Assembly: GCF_003007785.1 (NCBI RefSeq)
Contig: NZ_PXOH01000018.1
Span: 1 to 64,000 of the forward strand
Direction: 5' to 3'
DNA: 64,000 nucleotides
Source: Aphanothece hegewaldii CCALA 016
GTDB taxonomy: Bacteria > Cyanobacteriota > Cyanobacteriia > Cyanobacteriales > Microcystaceae
Part shown: one piece after another, positions 43,302 to 51,880 of the stretch
How the letters are laid out: the number at the start of each line of letters is the position of its first letter
Position numbering within the stretch: the first letter of the stretch is position 1
The notes under the pieces: generated by a model
Told to the model about the DNA's origin: nothing
What the model saw: only the letters and a program-made list of their open reading frames with translations
Database searches by the model: none
Made by a program: the position numbers and the translations under genes

Positions 43302-43403
43302 GCCAGTGAATAAATATCACTGTCTGATAGCTAAAGTCCGTTAAAACGGACTGTAAAGACGCGTCATGACGCGTCTCTACGAGACAAGGATTTTAATCCT
43401 TGG
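43302..43403. repeat. Composite hairpin element with an embedded GTAGAGACGCG palindrome
   Basis: Hairpin A is GTGAATAAATATCAC (43306-43320), hairpin B AGTCCGTTAAAACGGACT (43335-43352), then a 28-base GTAAAGACGCGTCA/TGACGCGTCTCTAC palindrome (43353-43380) with one mismatch, then CAAGGATTTTAATCCTTG (43385-43402). The rest of 43195-43504 is AT-rich and shows no cobalamin-riboswitch conserved box ahead of the chelatase gene. Confidence 0.75.
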
Positions 43404-43504
43404 CGTACAATTACTCGCTATATAATTTATTCCTTGATGATCTTAAACAAAACTCAGGTTAAGATAGTAAAGAAATGTAAAAATAGTGGCCTAAATAATC
43501 AGGG

Positions 43505-46500
43505 ATGAAAAGCATTGTTTTAATCACTGGATTTGAAACCTTTAACACTGAATTATATCGTCAAGCCGCCGAACTAGCAATGTCGCGGTGTCTGGGTTTA
43601 GAAATCAAAGTGTATAGCGATCGTATTTTGACAACTGACCCCAAAATCGTCGAAAATGCTTTAGAAAATGCCGATGTTTTTTTTGCGAGTCTGATCTTTG
43701 ATTATGACCAAGTAATGTGGTTACGTCAACGGGTACAAACAATTCCTATTCGCCTCATTTTTGAATCTGCTTTAGAATTAATGAGTTTAACACAATTGGG
43801 TAAATTTATCATTGGTGATAAACCGAAAGGAATGCCCAAACCGATACAATTTATTTTAAGTAAATTTTCGAGTGGAAAAGAAGAAGATAAATTAGCTGGT
43901 TACTTAAGTTTCCTCAAAACTGGGCCAAAACTTTTAAAACTTATTCCCGCGAAAAAAGTACAAGATTTACGCAACTGGTTAATTATTTATGGTTATTGGA
44001 ATGCGGGAGGAACTGAAAATGTTGCCGCTATGTGTTGGACAATTGCTCAAAAATATTTAGATTTGTCGGTTGCTGATATTCCACCACCCATAGAAACACC
44101 AAATAAGGGTTTACTTCATCCTGATTTTTCTGGTTATTTTCTTTCTCCTCGTGATTATATAAATTGGTATCAAACTCGTAAAGATACTAAAGATAAACCT
44201 GTTATCGGTATTTTATTATACCGTAAACACGTTATTTCTAAACAGCCCTATATTAATCAACTGATTCGATACTTTGAAGCAGAAAACCTCATCCCCGTAC
44301 CAATATTTATTAATGGTGTAGAAGGTCATGTTGTTGTTAGAGATTGGTTAACGACTACTTATGAAACTCAACAACGCAAAAATGGCAATATTGAAACACC
44401 TTCTTTATCAGATGAAGCAATAGAAATTAATGCTATTGTATCAACGATTGGCTTTCCTTTAGTAGGTGGACCTGCGGGTAGTATGGAAGCAGGAAGACAA
44501 GTAGAAGTGGCTAAAAGAATTCTCTCTGCTAAGAACATTCCTTATCTCATTGCAGCACCTTTATTAATACAAGATATTCACTCTTGGACAAGACAAGGAA
44601 TTGGGGGTTTACAAAGTGTTGTTTTATATGCTTTACCAGAGTTAGACGGTGCAATAGATACGATTCCAATTGGTGGTTTAGTAGGGGAAAATATTTATTT
44701 AATTCCTGAGCGAGTTCAGCGTTTAATCGGTCGTTTAAAAAGTTGGATTAAATTAAAAAATACCTCACCTAATGAACGAAAAATTGCGATTATTTTATAC
44801 GGATTTCCTCCAGGTTATGGTGCAACAGGAACCGCAGCATTATTAAATGTTCCTCGAAGTTTAGTTAAATTTTTACAAGCATTACAAAAAGAAGGATATA
44901 CAGTAAATAATCTTCCCGATGATGGAGAAAAGATTATTACTCAGGTGAAAGAAGCGGACGAAAATACAATTGCAGAAGACAATAAAGTTAATGTACAAAC
45001 ACTCGAAAAATGGTTAGGTTATTTATTAACATCTCGCATCGAAAAACAATGGAAATCTTTAACGAATACGGGTATTAAAACCGTTGGTGAGGATTTTTAT
45101 TTAGGGGGAATTCAACTCGGTAATATTTGGATTGGAGTACAACCACCGTTAGGTATTTCGGGTGATCCAATGCGCTTAATGTTTGAAAAAGATTTAACCC
45201 CACATCCACAATATGCAGCTTTTTATAAGTGGTTAGAAAATGAGTTTAAAGCGGATGCTGTAGTTCATTTTGGAATGCACGGGACAGTCGAATGGCTACC
45301 AGGTTCACCCCTCGGAAATACGGGGTATTCTTGGTCAGATATTTTATTAGGGAATCTTCCTAATTTATACATTTATGCGGCGAATAATCCATCTGAATCG
45401 ATTTTAGCTAAACGTCGCGGATATGGTGTTTTAATTTCCCATAATGTACCTCCTTATGGACGTGCAGGTTTATACAAAGAATTAATGATTTTACGAGATT
45501 TAATTGCAGAATTTAGAGAAGATACTGATAAAAATTTAGCATTAAGAGATGTGATTTGCCAGAAAATTATTGATACTGGTATAGAGACAGATTGTCCATT
45601 TGATCAAGGACTAGAATTGAGTATAGAAAATGCTCGTTTGTTTAGCAAAAATGCACTAATTCAGTATTTTGTCAAGGTATATGAATATCTACAAATTGTC
45701 GAACAAAGATTGTTTTCATCGGGTTTACATACATTAGGAGAATCTCCAAACGATGAAGCTTTAAAATCTTATTTACAAGCTTATTTTAATGAAAGTATCT
45801 CTGAGAAAAATATTGATTATATTGTTGCTCGAAGAGAAGCAGAAATTATTAGTAAAAATGGTTTATCTGAAACTATACAAGAAGCTGTAAAAATTCGTGA
45901 TTTATTAGAGCAAAATACCGATGAATTGACGAATCTTATTAGAGGTTTAAATGGCGAATATATTCCACCAGCACCAGGAGGAGATTTACTTAGAGATGGT
46001 ATCGGAGTATTACCAACTGGGAGAAATATTCATGCTTTAGATCCTTATAGAATGCCTTCTCCTGCTGCTTATATTCGAGGGCAAGAAATCGCTAAAAAAG
46101 TGATTCAACAACATCAGATAGAAAAAGGAAATTATCCTGAGACAATAGCAGTTATGTTATGGGGTTTAGATATTATTAAAACGAAGGGAGAATCATTAGG
46201 TATTTTATTAGAATTAGTCGGTGCAGAACCCATAAAAGAAGGCACGGGAAGAATTGTTAGATATGAACTAAAACCATTAGAAAAGCTTGAACATCCTCGG
46301 ATTGATATTTTAGCTAATCTTTCTGGTATTTTTCGAGATACTTTTACGAATATTATTGATTTATTAGATGATTTATTTTTACGCGCTGCTGAAATAGAGG
46401 AACCCGAAGAAATGAACTTTATTCGTAAACATTATCTTGCTTTGCAAAAACAGGGTATAGAAAATGCTTCGGCGAGACTTTTTTCTAATCCTGCGGGTGA

Positions 46501-47185
46501 TTTTGGTTCTTTAGTTAATGATCAAATTGTCGATGGAAACTGGAATAATCAAGAAGAATTGGCTAATACTTGGGAAAAAAGAAATATGTTTAGTTATGGG
46601 AGAGATAAAGGAAAAGCTAGACCAGAAATTCTGAATCAATTATTACAAACCAGTGAAAGAATTGTTCAAGAAATAGACTCTGTTGAATACGGTTTAACTG
46701 ATATTCAAGAATATTATGCTAATACAGGAGGTTTGAAATTAGCCGCAGAGAAACAAAGCGAAAAAAAAGTAACAGCTAGTTTTATTGAAAGTTTTTCTAA
46801 AGATACAACACCTCGTAAATTAGAAGACTTATTACGCTTAGAATATCGTACCAAATTATTAAACCCTAAATGGGCAGAATCAATGATTAATCAAGGTTCT
46901 GGAGGTGCATACGAAATATCTCAACGAATGACAGCTTTAATCGGTTGGGGAGGAACCGCAAATTTTACTGATGAATGGGTTTATAATCAAGCTGCGGATA
47001 CCTATGCTTTAGACTCCCAAATGGCGGAAAAAATTAGAAAAGTAAACCCAGAAGCATTTCGCAATATTGTCGGAAGATTATTAGAAGCAAATGGGCGTGG
47101 TTTTTGGAATGCAGATGAGGAAAAACTTGAGCAGTTACAAGATTTATATAATTTAACGGATGAAGCAATAGAAGGTGTAGAATGA
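43505..47185 (+). CDS. Large subunit of Mg-chelatase/cobaltochelatase family (BchH/ChlH-like, second-copy type)
   Basis: A 1226-residue porphyrin-binding chelatase subunit. The N-terminus resembles the BchH/ChlH cap (DVFFASLIFDYDQVMWLRQR, MSLTQLGKFIIG, FLKTGPKLLKLIPAKKVQDL), and the body has the signatures HFGMHGTVEWLPGSPLGNTGYSWSD in order (positions 585-610 or so), PPAPGGDLLRDGIGVLPTGRN, IGWGGTANFTDEW and the C-terminal NPEAFRNIVGRLLEANGRGFW. It is about 100 residues shorter than standard cyanobacterial ChlH and its start differs, so it is likely a second homologue (often annotated as BchH or CobN) rather than the main ChlH. Metal (Mg or Co) cannot be settled from sequence. No chlI/chlD lies nearby. 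Confidence 0.88.
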   Translation: MKSIVLITGFETFNTELYRQAAELAMSRCLGLEIKVYSDRILTTDPKIVENALENADVFFASLIFDYDQVMWLRQRVQTIPIRLIFESALELMSLTQLGKFIIGDKPKGMPKPIQFILSKFSSGKEEDKLAGYLSFLKTGPKLLKLIPAKKVQDLRNWLIIYGYWNAGGTENVAAMCWTIAQKYLDLSVADIPPPIETPNKGLLHPDFSGYFLSPRDYINWYQTRKDTKDKPVIGILLYRKHVISKQPYINQLIRYFEAENLIPVPIFINGVEGHVVVRDWLTTTYETQQRKNGNIETPSLSDEAIEINAIVSTIGFPLVGGPAGSMEAGRQVEVAKRILSAKNIPYLIAAPLLIQDIHSWTRQGIGGLQSVVLYALPELDGAIDTIPIGGLVGENIYLIPERVQRLIGRLKSWIKLKNTSPNERKIAIILYGFPPGYGATGTAALLNVPRSLVKFLQALQKEGYTVNNLPDDGEKIITQVKEADENTIAEDNKVNVQTLEKWLGYLLTSRIEKQWKSLTNTGIKTVGEDFYLGGIQLGNIWIGVQPPLGISGDPMRLMFEKDLTPHPQYAAFYKWLENEFKADAVVHFGMHGTVEWLPGSPLGNTGYSWSDILLGNLPNLYIYAANNPSESILAKRRGYGVLISHNVPPYGRAGLYKELMILRDLIAEFREDTDKNLALRDVICQKIIDTGIETDCPFDQGLELSIENARLFSKNALIQYFVKVYEYLQIVEQRLFSSGLHTLGESPNDEALKSYLQAYFNESISEKNIDYIVARREAEIISKNGLSETIQEAVKIRDLLEQNTDELTNLIRGLNGEYIPPAPGGDLLRDGIGVLPTGRNIHALDPYRMPSPAAYIRGQEIAKKVIQQHQIEKGNYPETIAVMLWGLDIIKTKGESLGILLELVGAEPIKEGTGRIVRYELKPLEKLEHPRIDILANLSGIFRDTFTNIIDLLDDLFLRAAEIEEPEEMNFIRKHYLALQKQGIENASARLFSNPAGDFGSLVNDQIVDGNWNNQEELANTWEKRNMFSYGRDKGKARPEILNQLLQTSERIVQEIDSVEYGLTDIQEYYANTGGLKLAAEKQSEKKVTASFIESFSKDTTPRKLEDLLRLEYRTKLLNPKWAESMINQGSGGAYEISQRMTALIGWGGTANFTDEWVYNQAADTYALDSQMAEKIRKVNPEAFRNIVGRLLEANGRGFWNADEEKLEQLQDLYNLTDEAIEGVE

Positions 47186-47214
47186 TTTTGTTAGATTTTT
47201 GCTCGCTTAATAAT

Positions 47215-47333
47215 GCCAGAGAATAAATTCTCTGTCTCTAACGCAAAAGTCGGTTAAAACCGACTCACCGTAAAAGTTTTAATCCGTTAAAACGGATTTT
47301 AGCTTTGAGCCGTAAAATTTATTTTACGGTGGT
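47215..47333. repeat. Composite hairpin element with imperfect terminal inverted repeats
   Basis: Left half: hairpin A GAGAATAAATTCTC (47219-47232), linker, hairpin B AGTCGGTTAAAACCGACT (47248-47265 region). Right half in inverted orientation: AATCCGTTAAAACGGATT, the linker TTAGCTTTGAG and CCGTAAAATTTATTTTACGG. The two halves are inverted copies of one another in architecture, with different but self-complementary stems. No gene is visible in 47186-47420. Confidence 0.75.
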
Positions 47334-47420
47334 ATATGCTAACATCATTAACTTGTTAACTGCAATTATTTCGTGATGTTATAACACAATAAACTTAAAA
47401 CATTATAAAAATAACTTTTT

Positions 47421-48098
47421 ATGACTCTTTGTCAAAACAAATTTGATATCATCTTTGTGCCTCAAGGTTCAGAATATCGCGCTGTTTGTCGGGTAATTAG
47501 GAAACAAAATAGTGATATTTCTATTGTATCGATTCCGATGGGTTATCGGGCTTCAAGTCTCTATTTTCAGCAATGGCTACAATCTTCAAATTTTATGGCT
47601 AAACCACCGCGTCAGGTAATATTAATGGGGTTAGCAGGAAGTTTATCACCTCAATATCGCGTCGGACAAATTGTTTTATATCAACAGTGTGGGAAATTAG
47701 AAAATAATCAGGTAACTTGGCGAGATTGTAATTATTTACCTGTTTTAGAAAAAGCCAATTTGGTTAAAGGATGGACAAGCGATCGCATTATTTGTTCTAC
47801 AATAGAAAAGCAGCATCTTTATCAGACATATGGTGTTGAAGTCGTCGATATGGAAGGATTTTCTATCTTAGAAGCATTGCAACCGATGGGAATAAACGTA
47901 GCTATTTTACGCGTAATCAGTGATGATGCTCAACACAATTTACCCAATTTAGAAGGAACGATTAGTCTTGATGGCCAACTTCAACCGATTCCTTTAGCTG
48001 TTAAAATGTTACAACAACCGATCGCATCTTTAAAATTAATTCAAGGCTCTTTAGTCGGATTAAAAGTATTAGAACAAGTTGCTAGAGAAATTTGTTGA
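47421..48098 (+). CDS. Nucleoside phosphorylase-like (MTAN/PNP superfamily) protein
   Basis: A 225-residue protein with the phosphorylase fold: FDIIFVPQGSEYRAVCRVIR at the start, VILMGLAGSLSPQYRVGQIVLY (phosphate/ribose loop) and EVVDMEGFSILEALQPMGINVAILRVISDDA, which contains the Met-Glu pair that binds ribose and the catalytic Asp. It resembles the phosphorylases linked to hopanoid biosynthesis (HpnG-like). It lacks some typical residues of MTAN, so the substrate is open. It stands between a repeat and rseP on the same strand, 72 bases from rseP. Confidence 0.8.
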   Translation: MTLCQNKFDIIFVPQGSEYRAVCRVIRKQNSDISIVSIPMGYRASSLYFQQWLQSSNFMAKPPRQVILMGLAGSLSPQYRVGQIVLYQQCGKLENNQVTWRDCNYLPVLEKANLVKGWTSDRIICSTIEKQHLYQTYGVEVVDMEGFSILEALQPMGINVAILRVISDDAQHNLPNLEGTISLDGQLQPIPLAVKMLQQPIASLKLIQGSLVGLKVLEQVAREIC

Positions 48099-48170
48099 TG
48101 AGCAGTATCTTTATATCATGCTCTACAATGGTCAGAAGTAAGCTAGTTTACCTATTAATCTAAATTGATT

Positions 48171-49262
48171 ATGTCAGTTTTGGCAGCGATCGCAGTTTTA
48201 GCCCTTCTTATAGTTGTACACGAACTCGGACACTTTTTAGCCGCTCGTCTCCAAGGAATTCGTGTTAATCGTTTTTCCATTGGTTTTGGCCCTGTTTTAG
48301 CCAAATATCAAGGAAAAGAAACCGAATACGCCGTGCGTGCTTTTCCTTTGGGGGGATATGTCGGATTTCCTGATGATGATGAAGATAGTCCTATTCCACC
48401 CGATGACCCAGATTTACTCCGCAATCGTCCGATTTTAGATCGTACAATTGTCATTAGTGCGGGTGTCATCGCTAATTTAATTTTTGCTTATTTTCTCTTG
48501 GTCAGTCAAGTGGCTACCGTCGGCTATCCTGATATTCAGTATAAACCAGGTGTCATAGTTCCCCAAGTGATGGCAAAAGATTTATCGGTTGCTGCTATTG
48601 CAGGGATCAAAGAAGGTGATATTGTATTATCGGTCAATAATCAAACTCTTGGTGCATCACAAGACGCTTTAATTAACCTCAGAGGCACGATTCAAAATTC
48701 ACCCGAAAAACCGCTAAATTTGACAATTAAACGGGGTGAAGAGTCTTTAAACCTTACAGTAACGCCCGAACGCGGTGCAGATGGTAAAGGTAAAATTGGG
48801 GTCGTTTTATCACCCAATGGAGAACAAATTCGTCGCAAAGCTGATAATGTACTAAAAGCATTTGTACTAGGCGCAGATGAATTTCAACGCATCGCGGTTT
48901 TAACGGTTAAAGGTTTTTGGCAACTGGTGAGCAATTTTCAAGAAAACGCCCAACAAGTCGCCGGTCCCGTTAAGATAGTAGAATATGGTGCAGCGATCGC
49001 TCGTAATGATATTTCTAATCTAATTCAATTTGCGGCTCTTATTAGCATTAACCTAGCCATCTTAAATATCCTACCCTTACCTGCTTTAGATGGCGGTCAA
49101 TTAGCATTTTTATTAATTGAGGGGATAATTGGTAAACCGTTACCGATGAAACTTCAAGAAGGAATTATGCAAACTGGGTTATTTCTTCTCTTGGGTTTAG
49201 GGGTTTTTCTCATCGTGCGAGATACTGTCAACCTAGCCGTTTTTCAAGGACTTTTTCAATAG
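48171..49262 (+). CDS. rseP: Site-2 intramembrane metalloprotease RseP-type
   Basis: A 363-residue membrane protease from the ATG at 48171; the TTG at 48165 would add two residues. The zinc motif HELGH (residues 17-21) lies in the first helix, GFGPVLAK and VRAFPLGGYVGFPDD follow, a PDZ domain covers about residues 115-205 (GDIVLSVNNQTLG), and the third motif NILPLPALDGG is in the C-terminal helix region. Site-2 proteases cut membrane-bound anti-sigma factors or transcription factors; targets are unknown here. nth starts immediately after the stop codon (TAGATG), so the two form an operon. Confidence 0.95.
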   Translation: MSVLAAIAVLALLIVVHELGHFLAARLQGIRVNRFSIGFGPVLAKYQGKETEYAVRAFPLGGYVGFPDDDEDSPIPPDDPDLLRNRPILDRTIVISAGVIANLIFAYFLLVSQVATVGYPDIQYKPGVIVPQVMAKDLSVAAIAGIKEGDIVLSVNNQTLGASQDALINLRGTIQNSPEKPLNLTIKRGEESLNLTVTPERGADGKGKIGVVLSPNGEQIRRKADNVLKAFVLGADEFQRIAVLTVKGFWQLVSNFQENAQQVAGPVKIVEYGAAIARNDISNLIQFAALISINLAILNILPLPALDGGQLAFLLIEGIIGKPLPMKLQEGIMQTGLFLLLGLGVFLIVRDTVNLAVFQGLFQ

Positions 49263-49940
49263 ATGAGTCTAACTCGAAAATGGGCTAGTAAAAAACAACG
49301 GGCGTTAGAAATTTTACTCATTCTAAAGCGTCTTTATCCCGATGCTACGTGTAGTCTAACCTATGAAACTCCCGTACAATTACTTGTCGCCACGATTCTT
49401 TCTGCCCAGTGTACTGACGAACGGGTTAATAAAGTCACTCCGGCTTTATTTGCCCGTTTTCCTGATGCGAAATCTTTAGCGAGCGCCGATAGAGAAGAAA
49501 TAGAAATACTAATCCGTTCTACTGGATTTTATCGCAACAAAGCCAAAAATATCCAAGGGGCTTGTCAAAAAATTATCACTGAATTTGCGGGAGAAGTTCC
49601 ACAGCAAATGGAACAATTACTTACACTTCCCGGTGTTGCCCGAAAAACGGCTAATGTTGTTTCAGCCCATGCTTACGGTAACATACAAGGGGTGACGGTA
49701 GATACTCATGTCAAGCGTCTCAGTGGAAGATTAGGTTTAACCGAAGAAACAGACCCCGTTAAAATAGAACGAGATTTAATGCGTATATTACCCCAAAATG
49801 ACTGGGAAAATTATTCAATTAGTATTATTTTTCATGGTCGGGCAGTTTGTAAAGCGAGAAACCCAGACTGTGTAGTGTGTGAATTATCTCATTTATGTCC
49901 CTCTGCTATGCTACCAACATTGGATACCGTCAGGGATTAA
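49263..49940 (+). CDS. nth: Endonuclease III
   Basis: A 225-residue DNA glycosylase/AP lyase that removes oxidised pyrimidines. It has the helix-hairpin-helix with catalytic Lys (LPGVARKTANVV), the catalytic Asp in GVTVDTHVKRLSGRLG and the [4Fe-4S] cluster ligands Cys-x6-Cys-x2-Cys-x5-Cys near the C-terminus (CKARNPDCVVCELSHLC). It starts directly after rseP. The last codons (ACC GTC AGG GAT TAA) match a 14-base segment repeated 32 bases downstream at the start of a hairpin element, so the C-terminal TVRD may derive from repeat DNA. Confidence 0.97.
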   Translation: MSLTRKWASKKQRALEILLILKRLYPDATCSLTYETPVQLLVATILSAQCTDERVNKVTPALFARFPDAKSLASADREEIEILIRSTGFYRNKAKNIQGACQKIITEFAGEVPQQMEQLLTLPGVARKTANVVSAHAYGNIQGVTVDTHVKRLSGRLGLTEETDPVKIERDLMRILPQNDWENYSISIIFHGRAVCKARNPDCVVCELSHLCPSAMLPTLDTVRD

Positions 49941-49959
49941 TGGAAGTTAGTATATTAGT

Positions 49960-50099
49960 CCGTCAGGGATTAAAATCCCTGTCTCGTAGAGACGCGCCAT
50001 GGCGCGTCTCTACAGTCGGTTGAAACCGACTAATTTTCAGGTATAAGAGTCCGTTTTAAAGGACTTTAGCTTTGAGCGATGAAAGTTATTTCATGGTGG
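49960..50099. repeat. Composite hairpin element with an embedded 28-bp perfect palindrome
   Basis: In order: CAGGGATTAAAATCCCTG (49964-49981), a perfect 28-base palindrome starting GTAGAGACGCGCCA (49986-50013), AGTCGGTTGAAACCGACT (50014-50031), AGTCCGTTTTAAAGGACT (50048-50065), the linker TTAGCTTTGAG and an ATGAAAGTTATTTCAT hairpin. This is the inverse orientation of the 43.3-kb element, with the palindrome at the same internal position. Confidence 0.78.
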
Positions 50100-50172
50100 A
50101 CTAAAAACTTAACAATTTCCCTGAGACGGATTTGAGCATAAAAAAACCTGAACAATAAGATTGGAAAAATCT

Positions 50173-50186
50173 GTATTTTTAGATAC
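50173..50186 (+). promoter_or_regulatory. NtcA binding site upstream of the HPP-family transporter
   Basis: GTATTTTTAGATAC is an exact match to the NtcA consensus GTAN8TAC. NtcA is the cyanobacterial activator of nitrogen genes. Candidate -10 hexamers are TAGATT (50205-50210) and TAGGAT (50213-50218), 18 and 26 bases after the site; the usual spacing is near 22, so the promoter geometry is not ideal. The gene start is 136 bases downstream. Confidence 0.6.
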
Positions 50187-50321
50187 TTTTTTCTAGCTTT
50201 TTCATAGATTGTTAGGATATACTGACATAAGTCAAAGTTTTTTGTATCTTTTATAGCAAACTTGACCCCGTATCAATAAATTTTTTTTCATCCTGTTTTT
50301 AGATGATGGGTTGTTTGATGA

Positions 50322-50879
50322 ATGTTAAATTACAAAAAAGTTCGGTTGAAATGGGAAAGTTATTGTTTTAAGATCATCGGAAGATGGCGATCGTGTCCTA
50401 TAACGTGTCCAATTAATAGACCTCATCACAGATATGTTTTTTGGAGTTGGGTCGGTAGTTTCTTGGCAATAGCAGCGACATCTTATCTTTCTCTAAAAAC
50501 GAATTCGCCTTTACTGATGGCTCCTTTTGGTGCTACAAGTGTATTAATCTTTGGTGTACCTGAAAGCCCTTTAGCGCAACCTCGTAATTTAATCGGTGGT
50601 AATCTTTTAGCGGCTCTAGTTAGCCTAACTATATTACATCTTTTCGGTTCTTCTCCTTGGACAATAGGACTGGCTGTCTCTACTGCGATAGGAATGATGC
50701 AGCTTACAGGAACTTTACATCCACCTTCGGGAGCCGTTGCGTTAGTCGTAATGATGACGAAACCTAACTGGCACTTTTTAGTAACTCCTACCTTAGAAGG
50801 CTCTTTAATTATGTTATCCTGCGCTGTAGTTTTCAATAATTTGGCGGAGGATAGAACTTATCCCAAACATTGGTTGTAA
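50322..50879 (+). CDS. HPP-family membrane protein, probable nitrite transporter
   Basis: A 185-residue protein with about four to five transmembrane helices and the motif TGTLHPPSGAVALVV that names the HPP family. Other signatures are SPLLMAPFGATSVLIFGVPESPLAQPRN. In cyanobacteria, HPP proteins have been shown to transport nitrite into the cell or plastid. The perfect NtcA box upstream (50173-50186) supports a nitrogen role. The N-terminal 40 residues are basic and hydrophilic. The nitrite assignment is by family and is not proven for this copy. Confidence 0.85.
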   Translation: MLNYKKVRLKWESYCFKIIGRWRSCPITCPINRPHHRYVFWSWVGSFLAIAATSYLSLKTNSPLLMAPFGATSVLIFGVPESPLAQPRNLIGGNLLAALVSLTILHLFGSSPWTIGLAVSTAIGMMQLTGTLHPPSGAVALVVMMTKPNWHFLVTPTLEGSLIMLSCAVVFNNLAEDRTYPKHWL

Positions 50880-50913
50880 CGCATTTTATCTTTAATAACA
50901 AAACCCGATTTTA

Positions 50914-51354
50914 TTACTCTGGGTTTTCGCCACCAACACTAATATCAGTATTATAAATCTGAGCATTAGTAAGATTGAGTCTGTCTAAAGATGCCCCAGT
51001 TACATCGGTATCGTAGAGCATCGCTTGAGTTAAATTCACTTGATGTAGAGTAGTATTATTGAGGCTGGCATTTGTTAATAAAGCTTTGCTGAGATTTGCA
51101 CCCGTAAGATTCGCCCCTGTTAAATCTGCCCCTTCTAGATTAGAATTTGTCAGGTTAGCCCCTTCTAGATTAGCATTTCTTAAATCAGCACCGATTAAAT
51201 GTGCGCCTCTCAAATCTGCTCCCCGTAAGTCACAGTTGGCACATTCACCCGTTTTGATGAGTTGGTTAAACTGGGTTTGATTTTCGGCGGCGGCTGGATT
51301 AATAGCCATCCAGGGTGTTATAAGTGCGAAACTAAATAATATAGCTCGTAACAT
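50914..51354 (-). CDS. Exported pentapeptide-repeat protein
   Basis: A 146-residue protein with a signal peptide (residues 1-23, ending NPAAAEN) and about 14 consecutive pentapeptide repeats of the A(D/N)LxX type: CDLRGADLRGAHLIGADLRN then ANLEGANLTNSNLEGADLTG and so on, forming a right-handed quadrilateral beta helix. The repeats begin with a Cys pair (ECANCDLRG) typical of cyanobacterial lumenal or periplasmic members. The function of such proteins is unknown. It converges on the HPP gene. Confidence 0.9.
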   Translation of the reverse strand: MLRAILFSFALITPWMAINPAAAENQTQFNQLIKTGECANCDLRGADLRGAHLIGADLRNANLEGANLTNSNLEGADLTGANLTGANLSKALLTNASLNNTTLHQVNLTQAMLYDTDVTGASLDRLNLTNAQIYNTDISVGGENPE

Positions 51355-51550
51355 ATTGTTTTCCTCCGTGTAAGTTCTGCTGATTAAGGCTTGATACTAA
51401 TCATCTTATAACTTTTGCGAATTGTTAAAATCATACGATTGGTTGAACCTTTTGTGGAGCGAATTTCAACCCTTTGAACGAGAAAGACGCACTACTTTTA
51501 GCACGTCTTGTCTATTTTGTCTAGAGTATAAATCATAAAATGCGATCGTT

Positions 51551-51715
51551 TTAGTCCTTAGTCCAGCGACAAATCAGTTTACCCGTTTCGTCTTTTACCC
51601 ATTGAGCAATAAGACGCTTTTCTGCTGGTATTGATTTGGGTAAGCTTTGATAGACTTCTTGTACAATGCGTGAGTCGAGCAGATTGATGATGGGTTGGGT
51701 AATAACGAGCAGCAT
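51551..51715 (-). CDS. Small conserved-looking protein, 54 residues
   Basis: A short frame that I judge coding because its codon use and composition look natural and the sequence forms a plausible amphipathic protein: MLLVITQPIINLLDSRIVQE, then VYQSLPKSIPAEKRLIAQWV, ending KDETGKLICRWTKD. Similar small cyanobacterial proteins of unknown function exist in my recollection, but I cannot name one. No clear Shine-Dalgarno sequence is visible. The surrounding 51355-51880 holds no other gene; an imperfect hairpin at 51485-51510 could end this transcript. Confidence 0.55.
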   Translation of the reverse strand: MLLVITQPIINLLDSRIVQEVYQSLPKSIPAEKRLIAQWVKDETGKLICRWTKD

Positions 51716-51846
51716 GGATTCATTCCCCGTTTACATAGCTTTAACGTTTGCTTGATGTTTTCTTAACCTTATATTAACCAATATAGACTAGAAAATTATG
51801 TATCCTATTAAACGATCGCTAAAAATCAGACCTTAGATGTATTAAA

Positions 51847-51873
51847 GGGAGGGTTTGGCGACCAAACCCCTAC
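51847..51873. repeat. GTAGGGGTTTGG palindromic repeat
   Basis: GGGAGGGTTTGG, CGA, CCAAACCCCTAC, eight bases after the stop of the esterase gene on the minus strand; probable terminator hairpin. Confidence 0.75.
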
Positions 51874-51880
51874 AGTTCTT

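Noticed and set aside
43195..43504. Possible cobalamin riboswitch before the chelatase gene
   Set aside because: No B12-box-like sequence was seen; the region is explained by hairpin repeats.
43505..47185. Calling this the classical CobN
   Set aside because: The N-terminus follows the BchH/ChlH pattern rather than the usual CobN start, so I kept a family-level name.
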